Assembly: GCF_003855155.1 (NCBI RefSeq)
Contig: NZ_CP034073.1
Location: 3,348,001 to 3,412,000, forward strand
From: Shewanella psychromarinicola
GTDB lineage: Bacteria; Pseudomonadota; Gammaproteobacteria; Enterobacterales; Shewanellaceae
Direction: 5' to 3'
Length of the DNA stretch: 64,000 bases
Below, piece by piece: positions 1-10,526 of this stretch. Made by a program: the position numbers and the translations under genes. Under the pieces are notes generated by a model, which was not told the origin of the DNA, ran no database searches, and was given only the letters and a program-made list of their open reading frames with translations. Within the stretch, counting starts at the first letter, position 1. Each line of letters starts with the position of its first letter.

Positions 1-40
1 GGATGTATCATATTGCCTTTTATTTGTTAAGGATCCGTAA

Positions 41-1963
41 ATGACCGAGTATTTCCTACAAGCTTTTATTTATTTAACCGCTGCGGTAATCGCTGTTCCC
101 TTAGCCAATAAATTAGGATTAGGTTCAATACTCGGCTACCTCATTGCCGGGGTTGTTATTGGGCCAATTATCGGTTTAGTCGGCAGTGAAACCAACACGA
201 TTCAACACTTCGCCGAATTTGGCGTGGTGATGATGTTGTTTTTAGTTGGGTTAGAGCTTGAGCCTAAAATGTTATGGGCGATGCGCAACCGTTTACTGGG
301 GCTTGGTGGCTTACAAGTTGTTGGGACTATTTTGGCCGTGATGGCCTGTGCGACTTATGCTGGATATGGGCTCAGTACAGCGTTAACCATAGGGTTAATT
401 TTTTCCCTTTCATCTACCGCAATTGTGTTGCAAACCTTATCTGAAAAACGCCTCAATAAAACCCATGCCGGAAAGAACGCATTTTCGGTCTTGCTGTTTC
501 AAGACATAGCCGTCATTCCCATGTTGGCCTTTATTCCGTTATTAGCCTTACCTGAGTTAGTTGAGAAAGCCCAAGCTGCTGTTAGTAGTATGAGTGAACA
601 ACACGAGCAGTTAAGTCTCGTGGCTTCATTACCAGGTTGGGCATATGCCATTGTACTGGTATTAGCTATTGGTGCTGTGGTGTTAGGTGGGCATTATCTC
701 AGTAGGCCATTATTTAGGATGGTAGCGGACTCAGGAGTACGCGAAATATCTACTGCCGCAGCGCTTATGTTGGTGATTGGGATTGCAGCGTTAATGAGTT
801 TGGTTGGTATTTCACCCGCATTAGGTACCTTTTTGGCGGGCGTGGTACTGGCTAATAGTGAGTTTAAACATGAACTAGAGTCCAATATTGGGCCTTTTAA
901 AGGATTGTTATTAGGACTGTTTTTTATCACCGTGGGTGCTGGGATTGATTTTTCGGTGTTATTTGCCGATTTTAGCGAGATTATCTTAATGACCTCTGGG
1001 GTGATGCTAATTAAAGGGATTGTACTTTATTTATTGGCATTAATTTTTCGAATTAAAGGCAGTGATCGTTGGTTATTTGCCTTAAGTCTTGCTCAAGCGG
1101 GTGAGTTTGGCTTTGTATTATTAAGTTTCAGCGTGCAACAGCATGTGTTGCCTGCAGAGCTGGCACAAACCTTGTCGATAGTGGTCGCGTTATCGATGTT
1201 TTTAACCCCAGGGTTGTTCATTTTGTTCGAAAAGGTGATCTTTCCTCGTTTTCAGAAAAAAACCAATCAACGCGCCCAAGATAATATTGACGAGGTTGGC
1301 TGTGTGGTGATTGCTGGTATTGGTCGTTTTGGCCAAGTTGTTAATCGATTATTGATTTCCAATGGCATTAAAACGGTGGTGCTTGACCATCAAGCCTCAC
1401 AAGTTGACTCGATTAGAAAAATCAATACTAAAGCCTATTATGGCGATGCTACCCGTCCAGCTTTATTAACAACAGCGGGTATTGCCCAGGCTTCCTTGTT
1501 TGTTGTCGCCATCGATAATCGTGAAAGCAGTGTTGCGTTAGTGAAATATTTACATCATACCTACCCCAAACTTAACATCGTTGCGAGGGCATTCGATCGC
1601 GGCCACGGGCATTTATTAAAAGAAGCGGGCGCCGATATTGTTGAGTCAGAAACCCATCATTCTGCACTTGAAGTGGGCGCGGCGTCATTGCGCTTATTGG
1701 GCTATTCTGACGATTTTGTCAGTAAGCGAAAGTCGACGTATAAACGGGTTGAAAAAGAAGCATCTAAACGTCTATATGCACAATGGTTAACGGAATCAGA
1801 GGGTGAGCGGTTCAGCAATGACTTTTTAAACCTGTTTATGCGATACGAAGAACGATTAAAGCAGGCAATGGCAGAAGATTTTGAAGTGCAAACAGCGAAT
1901 GAGGCTTATAAATCAGAGACCGAATCAACCTCTAGTAGTGAATACAATAAACATAACAAATGA
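41..1963 (+). CDS. KefB/KefC-type monovalent cation:proton antiporter (CPA2 family)
   Basis: Inner-membrane antiporter of the CPA2 family, which exchanges K+ (or Na+) for protons. About twelve hydrophobic segments fill residues 1-400. A cytosolic RCK/TrkA-N nucleotide-binding domain follows from about residue 420, with the Rossmann glycine pattern AGIGRFGQ. The last 80 residues are charged and probably cytosolic. The 640-residue length is close to KefC (620) and KefB (601) of E. coli. The ATG is preceded by AAGGAT at 29-34. No KefF/KefG-type accessory oxidoreductase is visible nearby, although the DNA upstream is outside the window. Gating by glutathione adducts, as in true KefB/C, is therefore not shown. 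The gene converges with metG at a shared terminator. Confidence 0.85.
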   Translation: MTEYFLQAFIYLTAAVIAVPLANKLGLGSILGYLIAGVVIGPIIGLVGSETNTIQHFAEFGVVMMLFLVGLELEPKMLWAMRNRLLGLGGLQVVGTILAVMACATYAGYGLSTALTIGLIFSLSSTAIVLQTLSEKRLNKTHAGKNAFSVLLFQDIAVIPMLAFIPLLALPELVEKAQAAVSSMSEQHEQLSLVASLPGWAYAIVLVLAIGAVVLGGHYLSRPLFRMVADSGVREISTAAALMLVIGIAALMSLVGISPALGTFLAGVVLANSEFKHELESNIGPFKGLLLGLFFITVGAGIDFSVLFADFSEIILMTSGVMLIKGIVLYLLALIFRIKGSDRWLFALSLAQAGEFGFVLLSFSVQQHVLPAELAQTLSIVVALSMFLTPGLFILFEKVIFPRFQKKTNQRAQDNIDEVGCVVIAGIGRFGQVVNRLLISNGIKTVVLDHQASQVDSIRKINTKAYYGDATRPALLTTAGIAQASLFVVAIDNRESSVALVKYLHHTYPKLNIVARAFDRGHGHLLKEAGADIVESETHHSALEVGAASLRLLGYSDDFVSKRKSTYKRVEKEASKRLYAQWLTESEGERFSNDFLNLFMRYEERLKQAMAEDFEVQTANEAYKSETESTSSSEYNKHNK

Positions 1964-1970
1964 ACTATCA

Positions 1971-2015
1971 AGCCAAACAAAAAAGACCGCCAAAGCGGTC
2001 TTTTTTTGTTTGGCT
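1971..2015. terminator. Bidirectional rho-independent terminator between the antiporter gene and metG
   Basis: Arms AAAAAAGACCGC (1979-1990) and GCGGTC plus a T run (1995-2007) enclose a CAAA loop. The symmetry extends outward through AGCCAAAC/GTTTGGCT to 1971-2015. A-run and T-run flank the GC stem, so it can work on both strands, which suits the convergent genes. Confidence 0.9.
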
Positions 2016-2024
2016 AGTTGAGTG

Positions 2025-4076
2025 TTACTTCACTCGCATCCCCGGCTGTGCGCCTTCATGGGGTTCTAGAATAAACAAATCTTTACCACCAGGACCTGCA
2101 GCTAACACCATGGCTTCAGAATCACCAAACTTCATCGTGCGCGGCGCAAGGTTCGCCACCATCACGGTCAGTTTACCGACTAAGTCTTCAGGTGCATAAG
2201 CCGACTTAATACCGGCAAATACTTGCTTAGTTTCACCGCCTAAGTCTAATTCAAGTCGGAGTAACTTATTGGCTTTCTCGATATGTTCCGCTTTGCTGAT
2301 CCGCGCAATACGTAAATCGATTTTAGCGAAATCATCAAAGCTAATTTCTGGGCTAATAGGATCGAGTTCTAATTGATTAACCGCTTGCTTAGGCGCGTCT
2401 GTTTTAGGCGCGTCGGTATTGGTTGCTTGCAAGTTTTCTTTAGACTCATCGATGATAGCTTCAATGCTCTTAGGTTCAATACGCTGCATTAAAGGTTTAA
2501 ATGGCGCGATTTCATGACCCGCTAGATCTTGGCCTAAATTATCCCATGTTAAGGTTAACTGTAAAAAGTCTTCAACATTTCCGGCCAGTTTAGGCAATAC
2601 AGGCTTAAGGTAGGTAACCAAAATTCTGAACAGGTTTAATGCATTGCTGCATACCTGATGGGCTTCTTCTTGTTTATCTTCTAGCTTGACTAATTGCCAA
2701 GGCGCCGCATCAGCAACGTAGGCATTAGCCATATCGGCCAAGGCCATGATTTCGCGCATCGCTTTACCAAATTCACGGTTTTCATAGCATTGAGCAATGG
2801 TTTCGCTTTTGGCTAAAAATATGTCGCTTAAGCTGCTGTCTGCAACCTTGGCTAATTTGCCTTCAAAACGTTTACCGATAAAACCGGCCGTGCGTGAGGC
2901 TAGGTTAACCAATTTGCCGACTAAATCTGAGTTAACTCGCTGGGCAAAGTCTTCTAAATTCAAATCCAAATCATCAATACGGCTAGTTAATTTAGCGGCG
3001 TAGTAATAACGCAGGTATTCAGGATCTAAATTGTCTAAATAGGTACGCGCTTTAATAAACGTGCCTTTTGATTTAGACATTTTTGAACCGTTGACCGTGA
3101 CGTAACCGTGAGCATAAACACTGGTGGGTTTACGGAACCCAGCACCTTCTAACATTGCAGGCCAGAATAAACTGTGGAAATAAACAATGTCTTTACCGAT
3201 AAAGTGATACACCTCGGCGCTTGAGTCTAGGCTCCAAAAATCGTCAAAATTTACATCATCACGCTTGTTACATAAGTTTTTAAACGAACTCATGTAACCA
3301 ATGGGAGCGTCTAACCAGACATAGAAAAATTTACCGGGTGCGTCTGGGATTTCAAAACCAAAGTAGGGCGCATCACGTGAAATATCCCATTGCTTTAGGC
3401 CTTGCTCAAACCATTCGTTAAGTTTATTCGCCATTTCTTGTTGCAATGAACCCGAATGGATCCATTCTTTTAGCATGCCTTCAAATGCAGGCAGGTCAAA
3501 AAAGAAATGTTCGCTGTCTTTCATAATGGGCGTTGCACCCGACACGGCTGATTTTGGATTGATCAAATCAGTGGTGTTATATGTCGCACCGCAGTTTTCA
3601 CAGTTATCACCGTATTGATCTTCAGACTTACATTTAGGGCAGGTGCCTTTGACAAAACGGTCTGGTAAGAACATTAACTTTTCAGGGTCAAATAATTGTG
3701 AAATAGTTTTGGTTTTGATGTAACCGCTGTCGCGTAATTTTAGATAAATCTCACTGGCTAGGGCACGATTTTCGTCACTGTGAGTCGTGTGGAAATTATC
3801 AAATTGAATGTTGAAATCGGCGAAATCTTGTTGATGCTCTTTTTGAACTTGAGCAATCATTTCTTCTGGTGTAATCCCCATTTGCTGTGATTTCAGCATA
3901 ATAGGTGTGCCATGAGCATCGTCGGCACAAATGTAATAGCATTCATGACCACGTAATTTTTGAAAACGTGACCAAATATCCGTTTGGATATATTCAAGCA
4001 TGTGGCCTAGATGGATTGGGCCATTGGCATAAGGGAGGGCACTTGTGACCAGTATTTTACGCTGCGATTTTGTCAT
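2025..4076 (-). CDS. metG: Methionyl-tRNA synthetase
   Basis: Class I aminoacyl-tRNA synthetase that charges tRNA-Met in the cytosol. The HIGH-type motif is HLGH near residue 21 ([11 protein letters not shown]), and the KMSKS loop appears as KMSKSKG near residue 335. Between them sit the paired CxxC zinc knuckles CPKC and CENC near residues 146-161. After the anticodon-binding helical domain comes a C-terminal EMAP/Trbp111-like tRNA-binding and dimerisation domain (about 580-683, starting [12 protein letters not shown]). At 683 residues it matches the long dimeric form (E. coli 677). It is transcribed divergently from apbC across a 156-bp gap, as metG and mrp are in E. coli. Confidence 0.97.
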   Translation of the reverse strand: MTKSQRKILVTSALPYANGPIHLGHMLEYIQTDIWSRFQKLRGHECYYICADDAHGTPIMLKSQQMGITPEEMIAQVQKEHQQDFADFNIQFDNFHTTHSDENRALASEIYLKLRDSGYIKTKTISQLFDPEKLMFLPDRFVKGTCPKCKSEDQYGDNCENCGATYNTTDLINPKSAVSGATPIMKDSEHFFFDLPAFEGMLKEWIHSGSLQQEMANKLNEWFEQGLKQWDISRDAPYFGFEIPDAPGKFFYVWLDAPIGYMSSFKNLCNKRDDVNFDDFWSLDSSAEVYHFIGKDIVYFHSLFWPAMLEGAGFRKPTSVYAHGYVTVNGSKMSKSKGTFIKARTYLDNLDPEYLRYYYAAKLTSRIDDLDLNLEDFAQRVNSDLVGKLVNLASRTAGFIGKRFEGKLAKVADSSLSDIFLAKSETIAQCYENREFGKAMREIMALADMANAYVADAAPWQLVKLEDKQEEAHQVCSNALNLFRILVTYLKPVLPKLAGNVEDFLQLTLTWDNLGQDLAGHEIAPFKPLMQRIEPKSIEAIIDESKENLQATNTDAPKTDAPKQAVNQLELDPISPEISFDDFAKIDLRIARISKAEHIEKANKLLRLELDLGGETKQVFAGIKSAYAPEDLVGKLTVMVANLAPRTMKFGDSEAMVLAAGPGGKDLFILEPHEGAQPGMRVK

Positions 4077-4232
4077 TTTGTCTCGATATCAAATTACACC
4101 AATAATATTGCCTGATACTAACTGATTAGCAGACTTTTTTCAGCAAAACATGACGTAAAAAAGCTTATTAGTCGCTATTTTTTTACCAAGTTCTGATACA
4201 CTTGTACAAATTTCTCGTTCGGAGTCGCCGTT

Positions 4233-5348
4233 TTGGTCAATACGCATACAAATTATCAATTAAGTGATGAATTATTGTCACCAGTGTTGGATATTTTAGA
4301 AGCATTTGAAGATCCTTATTTACACAAAGGCTTAGTCAGTGCAGGGTGTGTGACAGCATTGTCTATAGAAGGAAAACGCCTACAATTGGGCTTAGTTTAT
4401 CCTTACCCGTGTATGACACAATACCGCGACATCGTGATGGCTGTGACTAATAAATTAGCTGTACTTGATGCGATTGATGAAGTGGAATGTGAAATCGATT
4501 TTCAGCCGCGGGTATATTCAGCACTCCCTGCTATTCCTCCGCTTCCTAATGTAAAGCAAGTGATTGCGGTAGCTTCTGGTAAAGGCGGTGTGGGTAAATC
4601 AACCACCGCAGTTAATCTCGCATTAGCCTTAAAAGCTGAAGGCGCCGAAGTGGGCATTTTAGATGCCGATATTTATGGCCCGTCTATCCCACTGATGTTG
4701 GGTATCCCTAATTTTCGTCCAGAATCGCCAGATGGCATACATATGACCCCGGCGTTGGTGCATGGCATTTCTGCTCAATCAATCGGTTTTATGCTTAGTG
4801 GTGATGAAGCTGCAGTATGGCGTGGTCCAATGGCGGCAGGGGCGCTAGCGCAACTGTTAAATGAAACACAATGGCCTGAACTGGATTATTTAATCATCGA
4901 TATGCCGCCTGGAACCGGTGACATTCAATTAACGCTATCGCAAAAAGTGCCAGTGAGCGGTGCTGTCATTGTGACGACGCCACAAGATATTGCTTTAGCG
5001 GATGCCAAAAAAGGCATTACCATGTTTAATAAAGTTAATATTCCTGTATTGGGAATTGTTGAAAACATGAGTTTTCATCTTTGCCCTGAATGTGGTCATA
5101 AAGAACACCCCTTTGGCACTCATGGTGGCAGTCAAATAGCTGAGCGTTATAACGTGCCACTATTGGGCTCACTGCCATTACACATCAATATTCGTGAAGC
5201 CATGGATAATGGTACACCGAGTGTGATGAGCGAACCAGAAAGTGAAGTGTCTGGGATATATCGCGAAATTGCTCGTAAGCTTGGAGCTGAATTAGCGCTT
5301 CAACAAGTACAATCAGTCGTAAACATTAGCATATCAGAAGACGAATAA
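4233..5348 (+). CDS. apbC: ApbC/Mrp-family iron-sulfur cluster carrier ATPase
   Basis: Cytosolic P-loop ATPase of the Mrp/NBP35 group that carries or inserts Fe-S clusters. An N-terminal MIP18/DUF59-like segment covers about 1-90. The deviant Walker A GKGGVGKST lies near residue 117, and a CxxC pair (CPEC) near 288 is the expected cluster-binding site. The start is read as TTG at 4233 because GGAG sits at 4221-4224, eight bases upstream, and no in-frame ATG precedes the conserved region. It heads the long operon, nine bases before udk. The start codon is the least certain part. Confidence 0.93.
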   Translation: MVNTHTNYQLSDELLSPVLDILEAFEDPYLHKGLVSAGCVTALSIEGKRLQLGLVYPYPCMTQYRDIVMAVTNKLAVLDAIDEVECEIDFQPRVYSALPAIPPLPNVKQVIAVASGKGGVGKSTTAVNLALALKAEGAEVGILDADIYGPSIPLMLGIPNFRPESPDGIHMTPALVHGISAQSIGFMLSGDEAAVWRGPMAAGALAQLLNETQWPELDYLIIDMPPGTGDIQLTLSQKVPVSGAVIVTTPQDIALADAKKGITMFNKVNIPVLGIVENMSFHLCPECGHKEHPFGTHGGSQIAERYNVPLLGSLPLHINIREAMDNGTPSVMSEPESEVSGIYREIARKLGAELALQQVQSVVNISISEDE

Positions 5349-5356
5349 GGTAAGAG

Positions 5357-5995
5357 ATGAATTCTCAGCAGTGTGTCATTATTGCGATTGCCGGTGCGTC
5401 GGCTTCAGGTAAAAGTTTAATTGCTAAAACAATTTTTGAAGAATTGTGCCGTGATTTAGGAACCAATCAGATTGGTGTGATCAACGAAGATGCCTATTAT
5501 CATGACCAAAGTCATTTGACGATGGAAGATCGTGTCAAAACCAATTACGATCACCCCAAAGCGTTAGATCATCAGTTGTTAGCGACTCACTTAACTCAGC
5601 TAAAACAGGGTGAAGCAGTAAGTATTCCTTGTTATAGCTATACTGAGCATACTCGTACCAGCGAGACGCTCACCATGCAGCCTAAAAGAGTGATTATCGT
5701 AGAAGGCATTCTATTATTAACCGCTCCTAAATTACGTGAGTTAATCGATGCCAGTGTGTTTATGGATACGCCATTGGACATTTGTTTTTTACGTCGGTTA
5801 ACCCGTGATGTTGCTGAACGTGGTAGAACAATGGAAACGGTTATTTCACAGTACAAACGCACTGTGCGGCCAATGTTTTTGCAATTCATTGAGCCGTCAA
5901 AGCAATATGCCGATATTATCGTTCCACGGGGTGGTAAAAATCGTATCGCAACTGATATTTTAAAAGCTAGAATTCAGCATTTATTGGCTAAATAG
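5357..5995 (+). CDS. udk: Uridine/cytidine kinase
   Basis: Phosphorylates uridine and cytidine to UMP and CMP in the pyrimidine salvage pathway. The P-loop GASASGKS is near residue 13, and the substrate loop and lid follow (NEDAYYHD, then [10 protein letters not shown] near 157). The 212-residue length is that of E. coli Udk (213). It follows apbC and precedes dcd in the same direction, the same udk-dcd order seen in E. coli. Confidence 0.96.
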   Translation: MNSQQCVIIAIAGASASGKSLIAKTIFEELCRDLGTNQIGVINEDAYYHDQSHLTMEDRVKTNYDHPKALDHQLLATHLTQLKQGEAVSIPCYSYTEHTRTSETLTMQPKRVIIVEGILLLTAPKLRELIDASVFMDTPLDICFLRRLTRDVAERGRTMETVISQYKRTVRPMFLQFIEPSKQYADIIVPRGGKNRIATDILKARIQHLLAK

Positions 5996-6018
5996 CCTTA
6001 TCTAGGAGAGAGTGCAGT

Positions 6019-6603
6019 ATGCGTTTAACCGATATTGAAATTGAGCAATGTTTAGATAATGGCACCATTAGCATCGATCCGCGTCCTGGTGTGGAAGCGA
6101 TTTCGGGGGTGAGTGTGGATGTGCGTTTAGGCAGCCAATTTCGGGTATTTAAAGACCATACCGCACCTTATATTGATTTAAGTGGCCCAAGTGCAGAAAT
6201 GCAAATAGCACTTGATCGGGTTATGAGCGACAAAATTGAAATTGCCGAGAATGAGGCCTTTTTCCTTCATCCTGGTCAATTAGCCTTAGCGGTAACCTAT
6301 GAAAGTGTAACATTACCAGCAGATATTGTGGGTTGGTTAGATGGTCGCTCTTCACTTGCGCGCTTAGGCTTGATGGTGCATGCGACTGCGCATCGTATTG
6401 ATCCCGGTTGGCAAGGCAAAATAGTCTTAGAATTCTTTAACAGTGGTAAATTACCGTTGGCGCTTCGTCCTGGGATGACGATAGGAGCGCTCAATTTTGA
6501 ACGCTTAAGTTCAGCGGTTGCTCGCCCTTATAACACACGTAAGAGTGCCAAATATAAAGATCAGCAAGAAGCCGTAGCCAGCCGGATCAGCCAGGATACA
6601 TAA
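6019..6603 (+). CDS. dcd: dCTP deaminase
   Basis: Trimeric enzyme that deaminates dCTP to dUTP, feeding dTMP synthesis. The family signature is present: [10 protein letters not shown] near residue 110, followed by [10 protein letters not shown] and LEFFNSG, which carries the catalytic glutamate. The length of 194 (E. coli 193) is normal. A strong AGGAGAG lies just before the ATG. Its TAA overlaps the ATG of pabC by one base, implying translational coupling. Confidence 0.96.
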   Translation: MRLTDIEIEQCLDNGTISIDPRPGVEAISGVSVDVRLGSQFRVFKDHTAPYIDLSGPSAEMQIALDRVMSDKIEIAENEAFFLHPGQLALAVTYESVTLPADIVGWLDGRSSLARLGLMVHATAHRIDPGWQGKIVLEFFNSGKLPLALRPGMTIGALNFERLSSAVARPYNTRKSAKYKDQQEAVASRISQDT

Positions 6604-7436
6604 TGGCGCTGGTTTGGGTTAATCACGTTGAAGACGGCACGATCAATCCATTTGATCGTGGTGTAGCTTATGGCGATGGTGTGTTTGCGTCTATGCGTAC
6701 CGCGTCGGCTGATATGCCTGCAGGAATTTTATTTCTTGACGAGCACTTGTCTCGTTTGCAACAAAGCTGTGAGCGTTTAGGTATTGAGTGGTGTGTCAGC
6801 GACTTACTCATCCAACAGCTGACCCAACTCGCTCAGCAATATCCTCAACATTGCATCAAGTTAATATTGACGCGCGGAGTGGGTGGACGTGGCTATCAAG
6901 CACCTTTGAGAGCCAATGTGACTGAAGTCGTGTCAGTTCATGCCATTCCTGATCATTACCATCATTGGCAGCAAAGCGGTATTACGCTAGCATCATCACC
7001 CATTCATCTTGGCAGGCAACCACTTTTAGCGGGAATGAAACACCTTAACCGATTGGAACAGGTGCTCATAAAGTCTCAACCTCTACCTAGCACACACCAA
7101 GATTGGTTAGTGTTTGACTGTGATTGTAATGTGATAGAGTCATCTGTTGCCAATATTTTTATCGTCAAAAATGATCAGATATTTACCCCAGCAATAACCC
7201 ATGCAGGCGTAAGCGGAGTGATGCGAGAAATACTGATTGATACTTTGCTTTGCCATGGAATAGCAGTCATGGCAACGCAACTTAAGCTTAGTGATATTCA
7301 AGCCGCTGACAATGTATTGATAACGAACAGTTTATTTGGCGTTATTGATGTATCTGCCATTGACGATTTTCAATTTAGCCCTTGGACGCAGACATCGCGA
7401 TTCAGGCACGTTCTGAGTGTGAATTTATCATCATGA
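6603..7436 (+). CDS. pabC: Aminodeoxychorismate lyase
   Basis: PLP enzyme that converts 4-amino-4-deoxychorismate to 4-aminobenzoate and pyruvate for folate synthesis. The fold-IV pattern is seen: FDRGVAYGDGVF near residue 18, the PLP lysine in GMKHLNRLEQ near 142, and the downstream ESSVANIF. Length is 277 residues, against 269 in E. coli. It overlaps dcd by one base and mltG by four (ATGA), so it is the middle of a tightly packed operon. Branched-chain aminotransferases share the fold, but the size and the mltG-tmk-holB context favour PabC. Confidence 0.92.
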   Translation: MALVWVNHVEDGTINPFDRGVAYGDGVFASMRTASADMPAGILFLDEHLSRLQQSCERLGIEWCVSDLLIQQLTQLAQQYPQHCIKLILTRGVGGRGYQAPLRANVTEVVSVHAIPDHYHHWQQSGITLASSPIHLGRQPLLAGMKHLNRLEQVLIKSQPLPSTHQDWLVFDCDCNVIESSVANIFIVKNDQIFTPAITHAGVSGVMREILIDTLLCHGIAVMATQLKLSDIQAADNVLITNSLFGVIDVSAIDDFQFSPWTQTSRFRHVLSVNLSS

Positions 7437-8446
7437 TTAAAACGTTAAAAATTTTTATATTAGCGAGTGTTATCCCTTTCTTTGTCGTGTTTTGCCTCGG
7501 TGGATATTGGCTCATATCCGGCTTAATTACTTATCAAAAGCAGCCATTACAGTTAACCGAAATTCAAACATTGACGGTAGAACCGGGTACCACTGTGATT
7601 AAGCTTGCGCAACAGCTTGAGCAACAATCATTGATTATTGATAGCTGGAAAGTCAAATACCTGGTTAAACTTGAACCTAAACTCGCCAATATTAAGACGG
7701 GATTATACCAAATGATCCCCGGCGATACGTTGGAAGCGTTATTAAGACGCTTATATTTAGGCCAACAAGTGGTTTTCAGCCTAACGCTAATCGAAGGTAA
7801 AACCATTGCTGAGTGGCAACAAACACTGGCCACCACTGAGCATTTAGCACAAGAGACCGATGCCTTTAATCAAGTCTTATTGAACCATGGTGATACTTCT
7901 GGTTTGCCCGAGGGTAAATTTTATCCCGAAACATTCCATTATCATGCTGATGATAGTTTACAGACAATTTTAAATCGCAGTTACACCATGATGCAGGAAA
8001 GCTTAGCGCAAGCATGGGAAGGGCGTGATCCTGATTTAGCCTTATCATCGCCGTATGAATTGCTGATTATTGCTTCTATTATTGAAAAAGAAACTGGCAA
8101 CCCTGAAGAGCGCGATTGGGTGTCTGCAGTATTTAATAATCGACTTAAAAAAGGCATGCGCCTACAAACTGATCCCACGGTGATTTATGGTATGGGTGAA
8201 CGTTATAAAGGCAATATCACTCGTAAAGATTTACGTGAAACTACCGCATTTAACACTTATAAAATTGATGGGTTGCCGCCAACGCCTATTGCGGCCCCTA
8301 GTCGGGCATCATTATTTGCAGCAGCAAGTCCAGCTAAAGTAAATTACTTGTATTTTGTGTCACGCAATGATGGCAGTCATGTGTTTTCATCAACGCTGAG
8401 AGCGCATAATAACGCCGTAAACGAATTTCAGAGAAACAGAAAATGA
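7433..8446 (+). CDS. mltG: Endolytic murein transglycosylase MltG (YceG-like)
   Basis: Inner-membrane lytic transglycosylase that cleaves nascent peptidoglycan strands and sets glycan length. One N-terminal membrane helix (about residues 5-28) is followed by a LysM-like region and the YceG catalytic domain. That domain contains IIEKETG with the catalytic glutamate, [17 protein letters not shown] and the C-terminal [11 protein letters not shown]. The reading frame is open from 7382, but ATG 7433 is preferred: it overlaps the pabC stop as ATGA and begins directly before the membrane helix. That gives 337 residues (E. coli 340). The 3' end overlaps tmk by four bases. Confidence 0.94.
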   Translation: MIKTLKIFILASVIPFFVVFCLGGYWLISGLITYQKQPLQLTEIQTLTVEPGTTVIKLAQQLEQQSLIIDSWKVKYLVKLEPKLANIKTGLYQMIPGDTLEALLRRLYLGQQVVFSLTLIEGKTIAEWQQTLATTEHLAQETDAFNQVLLNHGDTSGLPEGKFYPETFHYHADDSLQTILNRSYTMMQESLAQAWEGRDPDLALSSPYELLIIASIIEKETGNPEERDWVSAVFNNRLKKGMRLQTDPTVIYGMGERYKGNITRKDLRETTAFNTYKIDGLPPTPIAAPSRASLFAAASPAKVNYLYFVSRNDGSHVFSSTLRAHNNAVNEFQRNRK

Positions 8447-9090
8447 GTCAATACCAAGGCAAGTTTATTGTCATTGAAGGATTAGAAGGGGCAGGTAAAT
8501 CTAGCGCAATAGCCTTAGTCAACGATATTATTAGCCAGCATATTGGTCAGGCCCCTGTGTGCACTCGTGAGCCGGGTGGCACTCCACTGGCAGAAAAAAT
8601 GCGCGATTTAGTCAAAATTGTCGATGAAACCGATCCACTGTGTGACGAAGCGGAATGTTTGCTCATTTATGCTGCCAGAACGCAGCTAATTGCCAATGTG
8701 ATCAAACCGGCTTTGTCTGCAGGCGAATGGGTGCTCGGTGACCGACACAATCTCTCTTCATTAGCTTATCAAGGTGGTGGACGAGGTTTGATGCCCTTAG
8801 TAAAAGCGGTGAGTGATGCGTGTTTACGTGGTTTTAAACCTGATCTCACTCTATATTTAGACATTGACCCTACACTTGGATTAAGCCGTGCAGCGAGTCG
8901 TGGCAAGCTTGATAGAATTGAACAACAAGCTATTGATTTTTTTGAGCGAGCAAGGCGAACTTATTTACAACTAGCCCATGACGATGACAGCATAGTAGTG
9001 ATTGATGCCAGTCAATCAATGGAGCGGGTTCATGATGATATTCGTTTACAATTACAGCACTATTTGCCGGCGCTTATGGCTGAACAGTGA
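8443..9090 (+). CDS. tmk: Thymidylate kinase
   Basis: Phosphorylates dTMP to dTDP. The P-loop is [10 protein letters not shown] near residue 12, the DRH motif is [16 protein letters not shown] near 97, and the lid segment is [12 protein letters not shown] near 145. At 215 residues it is full length. The pabC-mltG-tmk-holB order equals that of E. coli. Confidence 0.97.
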   Translation: MSQYQGKFIVIEGLEGAGKSSAIALVNDIISQHIGQAPVCTREPGGTPLAEKMRDLVKIVDETDPLCDEAECLLIYAARTQLIANVIKPALSAGEWVLGDRHNLSSLAYQGGGRGLMPLVKAVSDACLRGFKPDLTLYLDIDPTLGLSRAASRGKLDRIEQQAIDFFERARRTYLQLAHDDDSIVVIDASQSMERVHDDIRLQLQHYLPALMAEQ

Positions 9091-9118
9091 TTAATATCGA
9101 TAAGGATAATGTGGCGAC

Positions 9119-10102
9119 ATGAGTGATTATCACATTGACCAATTACCTTGGTTAGCCGAGTCGCATCAACGTTTTGTTGATCAGCATTACCGTGGTAGAA
9201 GCAGTCATGCTCATTTGTTCAAAATAGATAAAGCTTTAGGGGGCGATAAGCTCGCTAAGGCTTGTGCGCAAACAGTACTTTGCCAACAACTCACGCCCGT
9301 TGGCGCTTGTGGCCAATGTAAAAGTTGTTTGCTACTGGCTGCAGGTAACCATCCTGATTTATATGTTATAGAGCCTGATGGCACTCAAATTAAAGTCGAT
9401 CAAATTCGTCAGTTATGCCAAGCGTTAACCCAAACGGCCCAGCAAGGTGGTGCGCGCGTCGCGATAATTGTCAATGCCGAGCGATTAAATTTAGCAGCAG
9501 CCAATGCACTACTGAAAACCCTTGAAGAACCCGGCGATGATGTTGTGCTCATTCTCCAAACGAATACATCAGCCCAGCTATTAGCGACCATTACGAGTCG
9601 TTGCCAAACGCTCAATTTTGTTGAACCCACTAAGCATGAGATCCACCAGTGGCTAGCTGCACAGCAGTTGTTACCCGCTGCCAATGCTGAGGGAAAAACC
9701 CATGATGTTACATGGTGTCTTAGTGTCGTTGGTGGACCTCTGGCGCTGGCAAACAGTTTAACCAGTCAGCATTATCAACAACTGCTGACATTTCGCCAAG
9801 ATTGGGCTCAAAGTTTGAAAACGGGTCATCTAAGCAATAGTCTATTGAAGGTGTCTGAGCAACAGATTGTTGATGCACTTAATGTTTTGTATTTGTACTT
9901 ACGCCAATATGTGTTAAAAAGTAGTAGCGTAAAAAATGATCCTGCGGGTTCTCAGTCGTTAAATCCGCTTGTTCAAGCCAAACTGATTGAGCTAGCCGGA
10001 AGAGTGATGAATATGTGTCACAAGCTTGAGACTATGCCGAGTGTCAACACTCAAGCCCTGTGTCAGCAATATGTACTCGCATTTAGGCAGCTAACCAATT
10101 AA
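9119..10102 (+). CDS. holB: DNA polymerase III subunit delta'
   Basis: Clamp-loader subunit that forms the delta'-tau/gamma-delta pentamer. The N-terminal AAA+-like domain carries a zinc module with CGQCKSC near residues 61-67 and the SRC motif (TSRCQ near 160). As usual for delta', a functional Walker A is lacking. Residues 210-327 form the helical collar domain. The 327-residue length is close to E. coli HolB (334). The gene is followed by a PilZ gene and a TatD gene, as in many gammaproteobacteria. Confidence 0.95.
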   Translation: MSDYHIDQLPWLAESHQRFVDQHYRGRSSHAHLFKIDKALGGDKLAKACAQTVLCQQLTPVGACGQCKSCLLLAAGNHPDLYVIEPDGTQIKVDQIRQLCQALTQTAQQGGARVAIIVNAERLNLAAANALLKTLEEPGDDVVLILQTNTSAQLLATITSRCQTLNFVEPTKHEIHQWLAAQQLLPAANAEGKTHDVTWCLSVVGGPLALANSLTSQHYQQLLTFRQDWAQSLKTGHLSNSLLKVSEQQIVDALNVLYLYLRQYVLKSSSVKNDPAGSQSLNPLVQAKLIELAGRVMNMCHKLETMPSVNTQALCQQYVLAFRQLTN

Positions 10103-10156
10103 AGACGTTTTGTTACACTGACTTTTATCCTATTTATGGAAATAAAATAATTATTT

Positions 10157-10483
10157 ATGGTCGATCTTGTTGTTAACTACGATACATTACACAAACTTTA
10201 TCGTGCTTACATGCCTTTTATTAAGCCTGCAGGTTTATTCATTGCGACTACAGAAAGTCATTTCTTAGGCCAAGAGCTTACTATTGCGTATCGATTACCT
10301 AATGCAACCCAAATAAACGAATTTAAAGGCTCTGTGGTATGGATTAATCCATTAGGCGCATCAGGCGGACGACCTGCGGGTATTGGGGTTAAAATTAAAA
10401 CAGATGTTGAAAGTCATAAACATCATATTGAAAAATTATTATCGAGCGAACTTGCCTCTGGTGATTTGACCTGCACTATGTAG
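10157..10483 (+). CDS. PilZ-domain protein (type IV pilus PilZ-like)
   Basis: A 108-residue single-domain protein of the PilZ family, in the position between holB and tatD where pilZ of Pseudomonas lies. The N-terminus YDTLHKLYRAYMPFIKPAGLFI and the central GSVVWINP match the type IV pilus PilZ subgroup. The RxxxR and D/NxSxxG residues that bind cyclic di-GMP in canonical PilZ domains are not evident, which fits the subgroup that acts by protein contact (FimX or PilB partners in known cases). Role in pilus biogenesis or twitching is inferred from family and neighbourhood. Confidence 0.85.
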   Translation: MVDLVVNYDTLHKLYRAYMPFIKPAGLFIATTESHFLGQELTIAYRLPNATQINEFKGSVVWINPLGASGGRPAGIGVKIKTDVESHKHHIEKLLSSELASGDLTCTM

Positions 10484-10526
10484 CTAGGTATTCTTGCGTA
10501 TTAGTTTTATTTGCGAAAGAATTCCC